Below are positions 25,019 through 33,763 of a DNA stretch of 64,000 nt, piece by piece. The stretch lies in NCBI GenBank assembly GCA_003354135.1, contig PIVK01000010.1, positions 1 through 64,000 of the forward strand, in the 5' to 3' direction. A model generated the notes under the pieces. It did no database searches and was not told the origin of the DNA. It was given only the letters and a program-made list of their open reading frames with translations. The position numbers and the translations under genes were made by a program. This DNA is from Rhodospirillales bacterium (GTDB lineage Bacteria; Pseudomonadota; Alphaproteobacteria; Rhodospirillales; GLO-3). The first letter of the stretch is position 1. The number at the start of each line of letters is the position of its first letter.

Positions 25019-26143
25019 TTAGCCTCGGTAATAGCGTTGCTGCACGAAGGGCAGCTTGGCAACAGTGACGGGTACCTGCTTACCACGTACGATCGCAAAC
25101 AGAACCGTATCGGGCTGGGCAAGTGTGGTTTCTACATAACCCATCGCGATAGGGCCACCCACGCTGGGGCCAAAGCCGCCACTGGTTACCTTGCCAACCC
25201 TGCGGCCCTCTCCATCCATCAGTTCTACACCCTCTCTGACCGGCATCCGCCCAGCCGGGCGAATGCCGACCCGCTTGCGGGTTACCCCCTCGGCGTGCTG
25301 GCGGTGAATTATATCGGCTCCGATATAGCCGCCCGCGCGCTCACCGTCGGCACGACGTGGTTTGGACAGTGCCCAGAGGAGGCTCGCCTCCACTGGCGTG
25401 GTATCGGTATCGATGTCGTTCCCGTACAGGCACAGGCCAGCCTCCAGGCGCAGCGAGTTGCGCGCACCCAAGCCGATAGCACTTACCTCGTCTTGGGCGA
25501 GCAGTGAGCGGGCAAGCCCCTCCGCCTTGTCCGCCGGCGCTGAGATCTCGAAGCCGTCCTCTCCTGTATAGCCGGAGCGAGTTACGAAGCACTCGACTCC
25601 TTCGAATGTTACTGCTTTGGCGGTCATGAACATCATGTTGGCGGTCTCCGGCACCAGTCGCACCATCACCACACCGGCTGCCGGACCCTGCAAGGCGAGC
25701 AGCGCACGGTCTTCCAGCACTTCAATCGCGCAGTCATCACCGATATGCGTGCGCATATGGGCGATGTCCTGTGCCTTGCACGCAGCGTTGACCACCACGA
25801 AAAGGTGATTGCCGGCATTGGTGACGATCAGATCATCAAGGATGCCACCCTGCTCATTGGTGAACAGCGCGTAACGCTGACACAGTGCGCCCAAGCCGAC
25901 AATGTCCATCGGGACCAGCTTCTCCAGGGCCACTGCTGCCCCAGCACCGGTGAGCTTGATTTGTCCCATATGGGAGACGTCGAACAACCCAGCCTGCTCG
26001 CGGGTATGCTGGTGCTCTTTGATGATACCCATCGGGTACTGTACAGGCATCTGGTAACCGGCAAACGGCACCATCTTAGCGCCCAGTTCCAGGTGCAATT
26101 CGTAAAGCGGCGTGGTTAGCAGCGTTTGAATGTTTTCGCTCAT
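25019..26143 (-). CDS. gcvT: Glycine cleavage system T-protein (aminomethyltransferase)
   Basis: A 374-residue folate-dependent aminomethyltransferase. Motifs: MVPFAGYQMPVQY (~19-31), EHQHTREQAGLFDVSHMGQI (~43-62), YTGEDGFEI and ARNSLRLEAGLCLYGNDID (~226-244). It releases ammonia from the H-protein-bound intermediate and forms 5,10-methylene-THF. It is the first enzyme gene of the gcv unit, separated from agcS by a hairpin terminator. About 135 bp separates it from gcvH. Confidence 0.96.
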   Translation of the reverse strand: MSENIQTLLTTPLYELHLELGAKMVPFAGYQMPVQYPMGIIKEHQHTREQAGLFDVSHMGQIKLTGAGAAVALEKLVPMDIVGLGALCQRYALFTNEQGGILDDLIVTNAGNHLFVVVNAACKAQDIAHMRTHIGDDCAIEVLEDRALLALQGPAAGVVMVRLVPETANMMFMTAKAVTFEGVECFVTRSGYTGEDGFEISAPADKAEGLARSLLAQDEVSAIGLGARNSLRLEAGLCLYGNDIDTDTTPVEASLLWALSKPRRADGERAGGYIGADIIHRQHAEGVTRKRVGIRPAGRMPVREGVELMDGEGRRVGKVTSGGFGPSVGGPIAMGYVETTLAQPDTVLFAIVRGKQVPVTVAKLPFVQQRYYRG

Positions 26144-26167
26144 GATGTTGCCCCGTGAAAACCAGCC

Positions 26168-26197
26168 GTTGAAACGGGCTTTCTTGCCCGTTTCAAC
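26168..26197 (-). terminator. Perfect hairpin between agcS and gcvT
   Basis: GTTGAAACGGGC and GCCCGTTTCAAC form a perfect 12-bp stem around a 6-nt loop, 83 bp after the agcS stop and 24 bp before gcvT. On the minus strand it is followed by GGCTGGTTTT, a weak T-run. It probably trims or protects the agcS transcript and allows different levels of transporter and enzymes. Confidence 0.7.
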
Positions 26198-26279
26198 GTC
26201 AGACGAATAGTGGGCAGCGTTTTATTTTTTACCTGCTGCCTCTTTAAACTAAGCTGGCTGTTTAGTTATCTACGCCCAT

Positions 26280-27650
26280 TCAAGAAACACCGGCTTCTTC
26301 GCTGGCGCCTTCAGAGGCAAAGAATTCCTTGGTCAGCTTGAATACCACCGGGCTGAGCAGAATCAGAGCAATCAGGTTCGGAATCGCCATGAACGCATTC
26401 AGGGTATCCGCCACCAGCCACACGATTCCCAGATTGCCTATGGCGCCAACCGGGACGGCCAGCACCCACAGGATCCGGAACGGGATGATGGACTTGACGC
26501 CGAACAGGTACTCCACGCACTTCTCACCATAGAAGGACCAGCCGAGCATGGTGGTAAAGGCAAAGACCGCCAGCGCCAACGTGACCATGACGGCCCCAGC
26601 CCCCGGCAGAGCGGCCTCAAAAGCGGCTGAGGTCAGAGACGCGCCGGTCTCACCTGAGGTCCAGGCTCCGGATGTGATGATTGCGAGCCCGGTAATAGAG
26701 CAGACAATAAGGGTGTCGATGAAGGTGCCGAGCATGGCGATCAGACCTTGGTTGACCGGCCCTTTGGTGGCTGCTGCAGCATGTGCGATGGGCGCGGAAC
26801 CAAGACCAGCCTCGTTGGAAAAGACGCCGCGGGCAACACCGAAACGAATTGCGGCCCACACGGCGGCGCCGGCAAACCCCCCGGTTGCAGCGGTCGGTGT
26901 GAAGGCATGGGTGAAAACCAGTTCCAGTGCAGCGGGGATTTCAGTCGCGTTCACACCGATCACAATCAAGCCGCACAGCGTGTAGCCAACCGCCATAAAC
27001 GGCACCAAAGCCCCGGCCACGTTGGCGATGCGCTTGATCCCACCGAGGATCACCGCACCCACCAGCAACATCAGCACTATGCCGGTAACCAAGTTGGGGA
27101 TGCCGAAGGTGCTCTGCAACACGTCGGCAACCGAGTTTGCCTGCACGGTGTTGCCGATACCAAAGCCCGCAATCGCACCGAAGACGGCGAAAGTCGGCGC
27201 TAGCCACAGCCACTTCTTGTTCAAGCCGTTCTTGATATAATACATCGGCCCGCCCACGTGGTTGCCGAGTTCGTCGACTTCGCGGTATTTCACCGCGCAT
27301 ACGGCCTCGGCGTACTTGGTAGCCATACCCACCAGCGCCGTACACCACATCCAGAACAAGGCCCCCGGACCGCCGAGGAAAATGGCGGTGGCCACGCCGG
27401 CGATGTTGCCGGTTCCAATGGTGGCTGACAGAGAGGTCATCAAGGCGTTGAAGGGGCTAATCTCACCCTCCGCTCCGGAAGGCAACTTGCGACCCTTCCA
27501 AAGCAGGCTGAAGCCGAAGGTGAGTTTACGCAGGGGGATGATTTTTAGGCCCGCCTGCAGGAAAAATCCGGTGCCCAGAATAAGCACCAGCATTACCGGC
27601 CCCCAAACGAAGCCGTTAATGGCATTAATAAAACTCGTTAACGTTTCCAT
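26280..27650 (-). CDS. Sodium:alanine/glycine symporter (AGCS family)
   Basis: A 456-residue membrane protein with about eleven helices. It has the AGCS signatures FNALMTSLSATIGTGNIAGV (~68-87), AIFLGGPGALFWMWCTALVG and FSNEAGLGSAPIAHAAA (~276-292). It takes up glycine and/or alanine with Na+. Its place at the head of the glycine degradation unit suggests glycine is the physiological substrate. The promoter-proximal region holds a palindrome that may be the regulator's site. Confidence 0.92.
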   Translation of the reverse strand: METLTSFINAINGFVWGPVMLVLILGTGFFLQAGLKIIPLRKLTFGFSLLWKGRKLPSGAEGEISPFNALMTSLSATIGTGNIAGVATAIFLGGPGALFWMWCTALVGMATKYAEAVCAVKYREVDELGNHVGGPMYYIKNGLNKKWLWLAPTFAVFGAIAGFGIGNTVQANSVADVLQSTFGIPNLVTGIVLMLLVGAVILGGIKRIANVAGALVPFMAVGYTLCGLIVIGVNATEIPAALELVFTHAFTPTAATGGFAGAAVWAAIRFGVARGVFSNEAGLGSAPIAHAAAATKGPVNQGLIAMLGTFIDTLIVCSITGLAIITSGAWTSGETGASLTSAAFEAALPGAGAVMVTLALAVFAFTTMLGWSFYGEKCVEYLFGVKSIIPFRILWVLAVPVGAIGNLGIVWLVADTLNAFMAIPNLIALILLSPVVFKLTKEFFASEGASEEAGVS

Positions 27651-27689
27651 TGCCCCGCCTCACATTTGCTCTGTTGCTGTTAAGAAATT

Positions 27690-27709
27690 AAGTTTCCTAA
27701 TGGAAACTT
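27690..27709 (-). promoter_or_regulatory. Palindromic candidate operator upstream of agcS
   Basis: AAGTTTCC-TAAT-GGAAACTT is a perfect 8+8-bp palindrome with a 4-bp centre, 40 bp upstream of the agcS start codon in an AT-rich promoter-like region. A dimeric repressor such as the XRE-cupin protein encoded 630 bp away is the obvious candidate ligand. This is inference from position and symmetry. Confidence 0.55.
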
Positions 27710-27860
27710 TTGTACAAAGTAGTGCCATCTATGTGTTATGTCAACTTTTCTAAAGTACGCCATGGAACAGCTGGATGAGTAGCAAAAAACAAAACCGTCT
27801 AGAACCGCATTATGGTCACGGATTTACCAGATAAAGAACTCAGAACAATAGAAATTTATC

Positions 27861-28132
27861 AGAGGCTCTTGCAAAACCACCCCGGAAACCGAGCCGCCGA
27901 ACGGGTCAACGGCAGGATTAAGGACGCTGGATTCTTCACGTCAATACCTGATGTTTTCAAGGAATGCCTCGGTGGGTGTTTTGAAGCCGGGGCACTTACG
28001 GGGTGTCGAGATGCCCGGATAACGGCCTTTTCATACATGCCAAGTCGCCAGGGTGTATTCCCCACATCTCGGAATGTGGATTTCTGGCCGCGTGAGCGGC
28101 TTAGTTTCCGGGATGGTTTTGCAAGAGCCTCT
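27861..28132. mobile_element. 272-bp inverted-repeat element with an IS30-type transposase tail
   Basis: The ends AGAGGCTCTTGCAAAACC (27861) and its complement (…GGTTTTGCAAGAGCCTCT ending 28132) form terminal inverted repeats of ~39 bp with about five mismatches. Inside, on the minus strand, the reading TPRKCPGFKTPTEAFLENIR ends with a stop; the RPRKxLGFxTPxE pattern is the C-terminus of IS30-family transposases. No transposase core remains, so it is either an internally deleted IS or a MITE-like non-autonomous element. It lies between agcS and its presumed regulator. Confidence 0.75.
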
Positions 28133-28163
28133 TATGTTATTATTTGGAAATCATTTTTCTTCA

Positions 28164-28259
28164 CTAAGATGATTTTGAACCGGATTGACAGGTGAAATGC
28201 TCCAGAAAATCAACGATCTGATCAAATGCCTCGTCCGCCGTTCCACGCCGTTGCGCCAT
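28164..28259 (-). CDS. 31-residue ORF with a strong ribosome site, probably truncated
   Basis: Starts at 28259 nine bases after a near-perfect Shine-Dalgarno (AAGGAGGA): MAQRRGTADEAFDQIVDF, then LEHFT, ending in TAG after a poor tail (CQSGSKSS). The start and first ~22 codons look genuine, but the end runs into the AT-rich sequence beside the inverted-repeat element, which suggests the gene was cut there. It is divergent from the XRE-cupin gene. Function unknown. Confidence 0.4.
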   Translation of the reverse strand: MAQRRGTADEAFDQIVDFLEHFTCQSGSKSS

Positions 28260-28336
28260 TTCCGCTATCCTCCTTGCGAATCTCTTCTTGAACTCACCCG
28301 CGTGCCCAGGATGCTAGATCGAAAGGTGTATACAAG

Positions 28337-28945
28337 ATGAATGATTCCATGCTTGAACCGCTTAAACTCGGAGAGCGAGTGCGGGAGATTCGACGCAAGC
28401 GGAAATGGACGTTGGAAGAGGCCAGTAAAAGAACCGGATTGGCAAAATCGACTCTCTCTAAGATTGAGAATGAGCGAATCTCCCCATCATTCGATGCGGT
28501 GCAAAAACTTGCAGCTGGAATGGAGATCGACGTTCCCCAGCTTTTTGTACCCTTGGTAGAACCACAATCATCCGGACGGAGAACGGTCACTCGTACGGCG
28601 AAAGGCCGGCGACATCCCACCGCAACGTATGAGCATGAATTGTTGGGCACAGAACTTATCAATAAGAAGATGGTTCCCTTTAAGACTATTGTTCATGCCC
28701 GTTCATTTTCGGAATTCAATGACTGGGTACGGCACTCAGGAGAAGAATTCTTGTTAGTCCTTAAAGGTTCAATTGTTTTTTATAGCGAGTTCTACGAGTC
28801 AGTTGCCCTATGCGAAGGGGATAGTATTTATTATGATTCCGGAATGGGCCACGCGTGTACATCTGTCAGTGAGGAAGATGCCGAAATTCTCTGGATCTGC
28901 ACACCGTCTCAAGAGGTTGAGGGGTTAATGAACCCCGACACCTAA
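28337..28945 (+). CDS. XRE-family regulator with C-terminal cupin
   Basis: A 202-residue protein. Residues ~10-65 are a Cro/CI helix-turn-helix (LGERVREIRRKRKWTLEEAS, GLAKSTLSKIENERISPS). Residues ~115-195 are a small beta-barrel cupin (HSGEEFLLVLKGSIVFYSEF, ALCEGDSIYYDSGMGHAC). Proteins of this type often repress nearby amino-acid or polyamine catabolism genes and sense the substrate in the cupin. Here it is divergent from the agcS-gcv unit and is the best candidate for its glycine-responsive control. No gcvA-type activator is present. Confidence 0.85.
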   Translation: MNDSMLEPLKLGERVREIRRKRKWTLEEASKRTGLAKSTLSKIENERISPSFDAVQKLAAGMEIDVPQLFVPLVEPQSSGRRTVTRTAKGRRHPTATYEHELLGTELINKKMVPFKTIVHARSFSEFNDWVRHSGEEFLLVLKGSIVFYSEFYESVALCEGDSIYYDSGMGHACTSVSEEDAEILWICTPSQEVEGLMNPDT

Positions 28946-28993
28946 TAGCTGATATTGCATGGCGAGGGTGTCCTCAAACTAGGAGTCTGATGT

Positions 28994-29185
28994 CAATTAG
29001 GTTTCTATCAATTAAGTTTTGCGAAGATTTCCTCCTGATTTTCAAGGAGGGCCTGAATTTCAGGGACGGATTGTCATGTCTGGTTACCACCGGTCTTTTT
29101 CTGAAGGTGCCTGTGAACCGTTGCGCACCCGGATACGGCCAGATCAATCACGGCTTTCAAGTGGATTGATGGTAATCTATAGAAG
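28994..29185. repeat. Right border repeats of the glycine module
   Basis: CAATTAGGTTTC at 28994-29005 and a 24-bp block at 29162-29185 (containing ATGGTAATCTATAG) both repeat sequences at 18175 and 18259 exactly and in the same orientation. The rest of the 375-bp stretch between the XRE gene and the AsmA-like gene is non-coding apart from the IS30-type fragment. Confidence 0.85.
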
Positions 29186-29265
29186 ACTGAATTGGCCTCA
29201 CACAGCCGGTAGATCTCGTAACGCTCGTCGATGTCGATGTCGAGCTGGTCATAGCATTTTCCCAT
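29186..29265 (-). pseudogene. IS30-family transposase N-terminal fragment
   Basis: From an ATG at 29265 the minus strand reads MGKCYDQLDIDIDERYEIYR then LCEA, which matches the opening MGKxYxQLxLxERxEIYRL of IS30-family transposases, just before their helix-turn-helix. Similarity stops exactly where the 24-bp border repeat begins at 29185, so the gene was broken at the module junction. Confidence 0.65.
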
Positions 29266-29320
29266 CGCAACTCCAGACCATACCGGTGTTGCACTTGGAA
29301 TGTGAATTTAGCCGGATACT

Positions 29321-30157
29321 CTAACGTCCGAACATCTTTTTCAGCGATTCGCCGGCCTTCTTCACGGAATCGGTGGCGCCGCCGGCTTGATCCTTGAGCC
29401 CCTCGACCGCCTGGGTTGCTTTCTCGGTTGTTGAGCCCGCAATGTCGCCCAGTTTGCCCTTGAGACTGTCGAGCGTCTTGCCGACTCCGATGGAGGCCAT
29501 GGCATCGCCCACCGTGGCGGTCAGGGCGTCGATCAATTCCTTCGTCACCTCGGCCGGCGAGGCACCGCCCTTGTCCTTGCCGATGTCGGTCAGGTGGATG
29601 TCGGGAAGCCCGGCACTCAGGGTCTCGCCCTTCAGGATGGAGGCGGAGACGTTGACCGTGCCGCCGCGCACGTAGAGGTGCTCAATCACCAGTTTCGGAC
29701 CTTCGCCCTCCGTGGCCGGCTTCTCTTCGGCCTTGCCGCCGCCTGCGCCCATGCGCGTGGCGAAGGCGTCCACGTTGCGCTTGATGGCGTCGACGTTACT
29801 GCCTTTACCGGTCAGTTCGTAGGTGATCTCCGGCCCGTCGATGGAGATTTCCTTGATGATGATGACTTTTTTGGTGGCGGTGGCGGTGTTGAGCACCACC
29901 TTGACGCCGCCCAGTTTGAAGGAGCTGGGGGTCTGGAAGCCCTTGGGGTTGCCGACGTTGAGGCCGTTGAGGGCCACGCTGCCCCCCGTGAGGTCAATGT
30001 CGACCCCGTCCAGTGTCACATTGGCCTGAGTTGCCTCGGACCCGGTGGCCTCAATCGCGTGCTCGACAAACGAATCGAGCGACGACATGACGAAGACGAT
30101 AGCACCAACGACGGCTACGGCAATCACGCCGAGACCGATAAGAAGTCCGGGTTTCAT
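29321..30157 (-). CDS. AsmA-like membrane-anchored protein
   Basis: A 278-residue protein with one N-terminal transmembrane helix (GLLIGLGVIAVAVVGAIVFV). A beta-rich AsmA/DUF748-type region follows (VTLDGVDIDLTGGSVALNGL, VGNPKGFQTPSSFKLGGVKV, IDGPEITYEL). The C-terminal ~60 residues are a Lys/Asp-rich amphipathic region (LKGKLGDIAGSTTEKATQ, AGGATDSVKKAGESLKKM). AsmA-like proteins span the periplasm and take part in outer-membrane or lipid homeostasis. The short size suggests a reduced member. It stands alone before cobT. Confidence 0.7.
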   Translation of the reverse strand: MKPGLLIGLGVIAVAVVGAIVFVMSSLDSFVEHAIEATGSEATQANVTLDGVDIDLTGGSVALNGLNVGNPKGFQTPSSFKLGGVKVVLNTATATKKVIIIKEISIDGPEITYELTGKGSNVDAIKRNVDAFATRMGAGGGKAEEKPATEGEGPKLVIEHLYVRGGTVNVSASILKGETLSAGLPDIHLTDIGKDKGGASPAEVTKELIDALTATVGDAMASIGVGKTLDSLKGKLGDIAGSTTEKATQAVEGLKDQAGGATDSVKKAGESLKKMFGR

Positions 30158-30238
30158 GGGCTCTGGCTCCTAACCTATGTGCGGTTCCCACTCACGATCA
30201 TAGCACCTATAGGTTGCGGGGTGGAGTCGGGAAAGAAC

Positions 30239-32089
30239 CTATCCGGTCCGCCGTCTGACGGGTCCCCAGTCCGGCTCCTCCTCAAACAGGTTCGTCAATT
30301 CGGTCATCATGGTGCCGCCCAGCTGTTCGGCGTCGGTGATGGTCACGGCGCGGCGATAATATCGGGTCACGTCGTGGCCGATACCGATGGCGAGCAGTTC
30401 CACTGTCGAACGGGTTTCGATCAGGCGAATGACCTCGCGCAGATGCTTATCCAGATAGCTGCCCGGGTTGGAAGACAGCGTCGCATCGTCGACCGGCGCT
30501 CCGTCGGAGATCACCATCAGGATGCGGCGCTGCTCCGGTCGGACCAGGAGCCGCGTATGGGCCCACAGCAAGGCCTCGCCATCGATGTTCTCCTTCAGCA
30601 ACCCCTCGCGTAGCATCAAGCCTAACGACTTGCGTGCCCGGCGCCACGGCTGGTCGGCGGCTTTGTAGATGACGTGGCGCAGGTCGTTGAGCCGGCCTGG
30701 TTTTTCCGGCTTGCCGGCCTCCAGCCATTTCTCGCGCGCCTTGCCGCCCTTCCAGGCGCGGGTCGTGAAGCCCAGGATTTCCACCTTGACCCCGCAGCGC
30801 TCAAGGGTCCGGGCCAGGATATCGGCGCACATGGCGGCGATGGTAATGGGGCGGCCGCGCATGGAGCCGGAGTTGTCCAGCAGCAGGGTCACCACGGTGT
30901 CACGGAAGTCCATGTCGCGTTCCATCTTGAACGACAGGGCGTGTAGCGGGTTGACGACCACCCGTGCCAGGCGCCCCGAATCCAGGAGGCCGTCATCGAG
31001 ATCGAATTCCCAGGAGCGGGTTTGTTTGGCCAAGAGGCGGCGCTGCAAGCGGTTGGCGAGCTTGATCACTACGCTCTGGAACTGGGTTAGTTGGCGGTCA
31101 AGCTGGGCGCGAAGCCGTGTCAGTTCCTGGGGCTCGCAGAGCGTCGCCGCATCCACCACCTCGTCGAAGGCGGAGGAGAAGACACGGTAGGGCATGTTGA
31201 CGGTGTCATCCGTCCAGTTCCTGTCAGCCGGGGTCGGGCCCGATGGATGCTCCTCTCCGGCGCCGGGCAGGGACTGGTCGTCGCCGCCTTGCGGTTCGGC
31301 CTTTGCCTCCTGGTCGCCGTCCTGGGCCTGGTCGGGCAAGATGCTTTCGGATTGCTCGGACGAACTGCCTTGGGCATCGGGAGCCTCTTCGGTGCCGTCG
31401 CCGCTGTCCGCGCCCCCGGGCTCTTCCTCATCCTGGGTCTGGGTGTCGAATTCAGTCAGGTTCAGGGCCTGTATCAGGTCGCTCAGGGCGCCCGCAAAAG
31501 CGGCTTGGTCGGTGGCTGCACGGGCCAGCGCTTTCAACTGAGCGGACGCCTTTTCCTCGATCCAGGGGCGCCAGAGTTTGACCAGCCGCCGGGCGGCGGG
31601 CGGTGGCGGGGTTCCGGTCAGCTGCTCACGGACGATCAGGGCCAAAACATCCCCAAGATGGGCCTCGTCGCGCCGATCCACTTCGCCCAGGGCCTTCAGC
31701 AGGCAATGCTCCTCGACCCGGGCGTCGAGGTTGCCGGCCACCCCCTTGAGGCGCCGGGCGCCCAGGGCCTCGCAGCGGGCCTGCTCCGCCCGCTCAAAGG
31801 CCTCGGCCGCATCGCGGCCCGACGGGCGCAACTGCTGATGCAGAGCCTCGTCGTGGTGACGGAGCCGGAGCCCCATCGCGTCCGCCGCGCCGCGTAGCCG
31901 CAGGACGTCGTCTTTCTGGGGATGGCGGGGCGGAAGGGGAAGGGATGCGGTCTGACCGTCGGAGTCGGCGGCGGGCTCGTTGGTGGGAGAGAAATCGACG
32001 ATGAGTTCCCGTTTGGCGGATACGGCCCGAAGCCCCGCGCCGGTAACGCGCTTCAACAGGTCCTGATGGTGTTCCTCGTTGCGTGCCAC
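30239..32089 (-). CDS. cobT: Aerobic cobaltochelatase subunit CobT
   Basis: A 616-residue protein with the CobT layout: a helical N-terminus ([20 protein letters not shown]), a central very acidic Gln/Glu/Asp-rich linker (~225-310), and a C-terminal von Willebrand A domain with MIDAS motif [11 protein letters not shown] (~420). With CobS and CobN it inserts Co2+ into hydrogenobyrinate a,c-diamide in aerobic B12 synthesis. The start is chosen at a GTG (32089), 3 bp after the cobS stop; a longer reading to 32188 lies inside cobS. No clear ribosome site is seen, which fits coupling to cobS. Confidence 0.9.
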   Translation of the reverse strand: MARNEEHHQDLLKRVTGAGLRAVSAKRELIVDFSPTNEPAADSDGQTASLPLPPRHPQKDDVLRLRGAADAMGLRLRHHDEALHQQLRPSGRDAAEAFERAEQARCEALGARRLKGVAGNLDARVEEHCLLKALGEVDRRDEAHLGDVLALIVREQLTGTPPPPAARRLVKLWRPWIEEKASAQLKALARAATDQAAFAGALSDLIQALNLTEFDTQTQDEEEPGGADSGDGTEEAPDAQGSSSEQSESILPDQAQDGDQEAKAEPQGGDDQSLPGAGEEHPSGPTPADRNWTDDTVNMPYRVFSSAFDEVVDAATLCEPQELTRLRAQLDRQLTQFQSVVIKLANRLQRRLLAKQTRSWEFDLDDGLLDSGRLARVVVNPLHALSFKMERDMDFRDTVVTLLLDNSGSMRGRPITIAAMCADILARTLERCGVKVEILGFTTRAWKGGKAREKWLEAGKPEKPGRLNDLRHVIYKAADQPWRRARKSLGLMLREGLLKENIDGEALLWAHTRLLVRPEQRRILMVISDGAPVDDATLSSNPGSYLDKHLREVIRLIETRSTVELLAIGIGHDVTRYYRRAVTITDAEQLGGTMMTELTNLFEEEPDWGPVRRRTG

Positions 32090-32091
32090 GT

Positions 32092-33090
32092 CTACTGCAG
32101 AGCGGCCAGGGCCGCCGACTCCGGCAGTTCCTCGCCCATGGCCTTCTGGTAATATTCGGCGACGACCGGACGTTCTATCTCGTCGCATTTGTTGAGGAAG
32201 GTGAGGCGGAAAGCTGTCGCCTTGTCGCTAAAGATCTCGGCGTTCTCAGCCCAAGTAAGCACCGTGCGTGGCGACATGACGGTCGAGATGTCTCCGTTAA
32301 TGAAGCCCTCGCGCGTCAAGTCGGCCAGTTCCACCATGGCAGAGACCGTGTCACGGCCCTCCTTGGTGTTGTAGTGGTCGGCCTTGGCCAGCACGATCTT
32401 CACTTCCTCGGCATGGGACAGATAGTTGAGCGTGGCGACGATATTCCAGCGGTCCATCTGCCCCTGATTGATCTGCTGGGTGCCGTGGTAGAGGCCCGTT
32501 GTGTCACCCAGCCCAATGGTGTTGGTGGTGGCGAACAAGCGGAAGAAGGGATGGGGGCGGATGACCTTGTTCTGATCCAAGAGCGTCAGCTTGCCTTCTA
32601 CCTCCAGCACCCGCTGGATCACGAACATGACATCAGGGCGTCCGGCATCATATTCGTCGAAGACCAACGCCATCGGGTGCTGCAGCGCCCAGGGCAACAG
32701 CCCCTCGCGGAACGCGGTCACCTGATGACCGTCCTTGATTACGATGGCGTCCCGGCCCACCAGGTCGATGCGCGACACATGGCTGTCCAGGTTGACGCGG
32801 ATGCAGGGCCAGTTGAGTCTGGCGGCCACCTGTTCGATATGGGTCGATTTGCCGGTGCCGTGGTAGCCCTGAATCATGACTCGCCGGTTGTGGGCGAAGC
32901 CGGCCAGGATGGCCAGCGTGGTGTCGTGATCGAAATGATAGGCCTCGTCCACATCTGGTACATGTTCCTCGCCCGTCGAGAAGGCCGGCACCTCCATGTC
33001 GGTATCGAGGCCGAAAACCTGGCGCCCCGAAACCTTGATGTCCGGTTCATTGAGCGGGAAGGTGGGAAGAGTCGGGTCGAGAGCGGTCAT
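32092..33090 (-). CDS. cobS: Aerobic cobaltochelatase subunit CobS
   Basis: A 332-residue AAA+ ATPase of the MoxR/CobS group. Walker A is [13 protein letters not shown] (~96-108), Walker [17 protein letters not shown] (~145-160), and the N-terminus [19 protein letters not shown] is the conserved CobS opening. It partners CobT in a ring that drives cobalt chelation by CobN. The start is at 33090; an upstream in-frame ATG (33159) would overlap the J-domain gene. The gene order J-domain–cobS–cobT is conserved in many Alphaproteobacteria. Confidence 0.95.
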   Translation of the reverse strand: MTALDPTLPTFPLNEPDIKVSGRQVFGLDTDMEVPAFSTGEEHVPDVDEAYHFDHDTTLAILAGFAHNRRVMIQGYHGTGKSTHIEQVAARLNWPCIRVNLDSHVSRIDLVGRDAIVIKDGHQVTAFREGLLPWALQHPMALVFDEYDAGRPDVMFVIQRVLEVEGKLTLLDQNKVIRPHPFFRLFATTNTIGLGDTTGLYHGTQQINQGQMDRWNIVATLNYLSHAEEVKIVLAKADHYNTKEGRDTVSAMVELADLTREGFINGDISTVMSPRTVLTWAENAEIFSDKATAFRLTFLNKCDEIERPVVAEYYQKAMGEELPESAALAALQ

Positions 33091-33155
33091 GAATTTGTTC
33101 TGGTCCGGTCTTTTGAGAGGAATTGGTCTGAAGGTGGGATGATCTGTCCCCCAGG

Positions 33156-33725
33156 TCAAGTGCCCAGGCCCGCCATCACTGTTTGGTAAGCTTGGTTGAT
33201 CTTCTTGAACAGCTCTTCCGAGCGTTTGTCACCGCCGTTGGCATCCGGGTGGTGGCGCTTGACGAGTTCCTTGTAGCGTGCCTTGACGGAGTCGACGTTT
33301 ACTGGCGGGCGGAGGTCGAGGATAGCCATGGCCTCGCCTTCGGTGGTTGGGGGACGGTCATGGCGCCGGGCGGTCCCGGCATCGTCGTCGTCCTCACCCA
33401 TATACGCGAATCCGTCGTGCAGTCGTTCGGCTCCAAGCCCCTGGTGCGGGTTCATGGTGCCCAGCCGCCAGCTGGGACGGTGCCAGACCGTATCGCGGCG
33501 GCGGTCGGCCTCGACTTCGTCGTCGCTCATGCCAGCGTAGTAATTCCACGACGCATTGTACTCCCGCGCATGGTCCATGCAGAACCAATAGTGTTCGTCG
33601 ATGTGGTCCCGCGACTTGGGGGCCCGGTGTTCCCCGCTGTCAGGGCAACCCGGCCAGTTGCAACGCCGTGCATCGGGTGACGGGCGTTGGGGCATGAAGT
33701 AGTCGTGTCTCTTGGCTTTGGCCAT
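33156..33725 (-). CDS. J-domain protein upstream of cobS
   Basis: A 189-residue protein. The N-terminal part has [15 protein letters not shown] and [19 protein letters not shown], a Cys/His pattern that could bind zinc. The C-terminal ~60 residues are a J-domain ([32 protein letters not shown]) with an intact HPD. It should stimulate DnaK ATPase. Its constant position next to cobS suggests that it helps assemble the cobaltochelatase ATPase ring, but this is inference. Its stop lies 65 bp before the cobS start. Confidence 0.88.
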   Translation of the reverse strand: MAKAKRHDYFMPQRPSPDARRCNWPGCPDSGEHRAPKSRDHIDEHYWFCMDHAREYNASWNYYAGMSDDEVEADRRRDTVWHRPSWRLGTMNPHQGLGAERLHDGFAYMGEDDDDAGTARRHDRPPTTEGEAMAILDLRPPVNVDSVKARYKELVKRHHPDANGGDKRSEELFKKINQAYQTVMAGLGT

Positions 33726-33763
33726 GCCTTAATTATGAGCTTCCGGCTACTCCGGTGCAAGCT

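Noticed and set aside
24884-26280. Glycine riboswitch upstream of gcvT, gcvH or agcS
   Set aside because: The spacers were read on the minus strand; no tandem glycine aptamer core was seen. Only a perfect terminator-like hairpin and the AGTTTCC palindrome were found.
27812-28195. 127-residue plus-strand ORF near agcS
   Set aside because: It spans the whole inverted-repeat element and both of its ends, so it is a chance frame through mobile DNA.
18175-29265. Calling the glycine module an intact composite transposon
   Set aside because: No complete transposase or matching inverted outer ends were found; only direct repeats and fragments. It is reported as a flanked island instead.
32090-32188. 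Longer CobT start
   Set aside because: The extra 33 residues lie inside cobS and show no CobT similarity; the GTG at 32089 follows the cobS stop directly.
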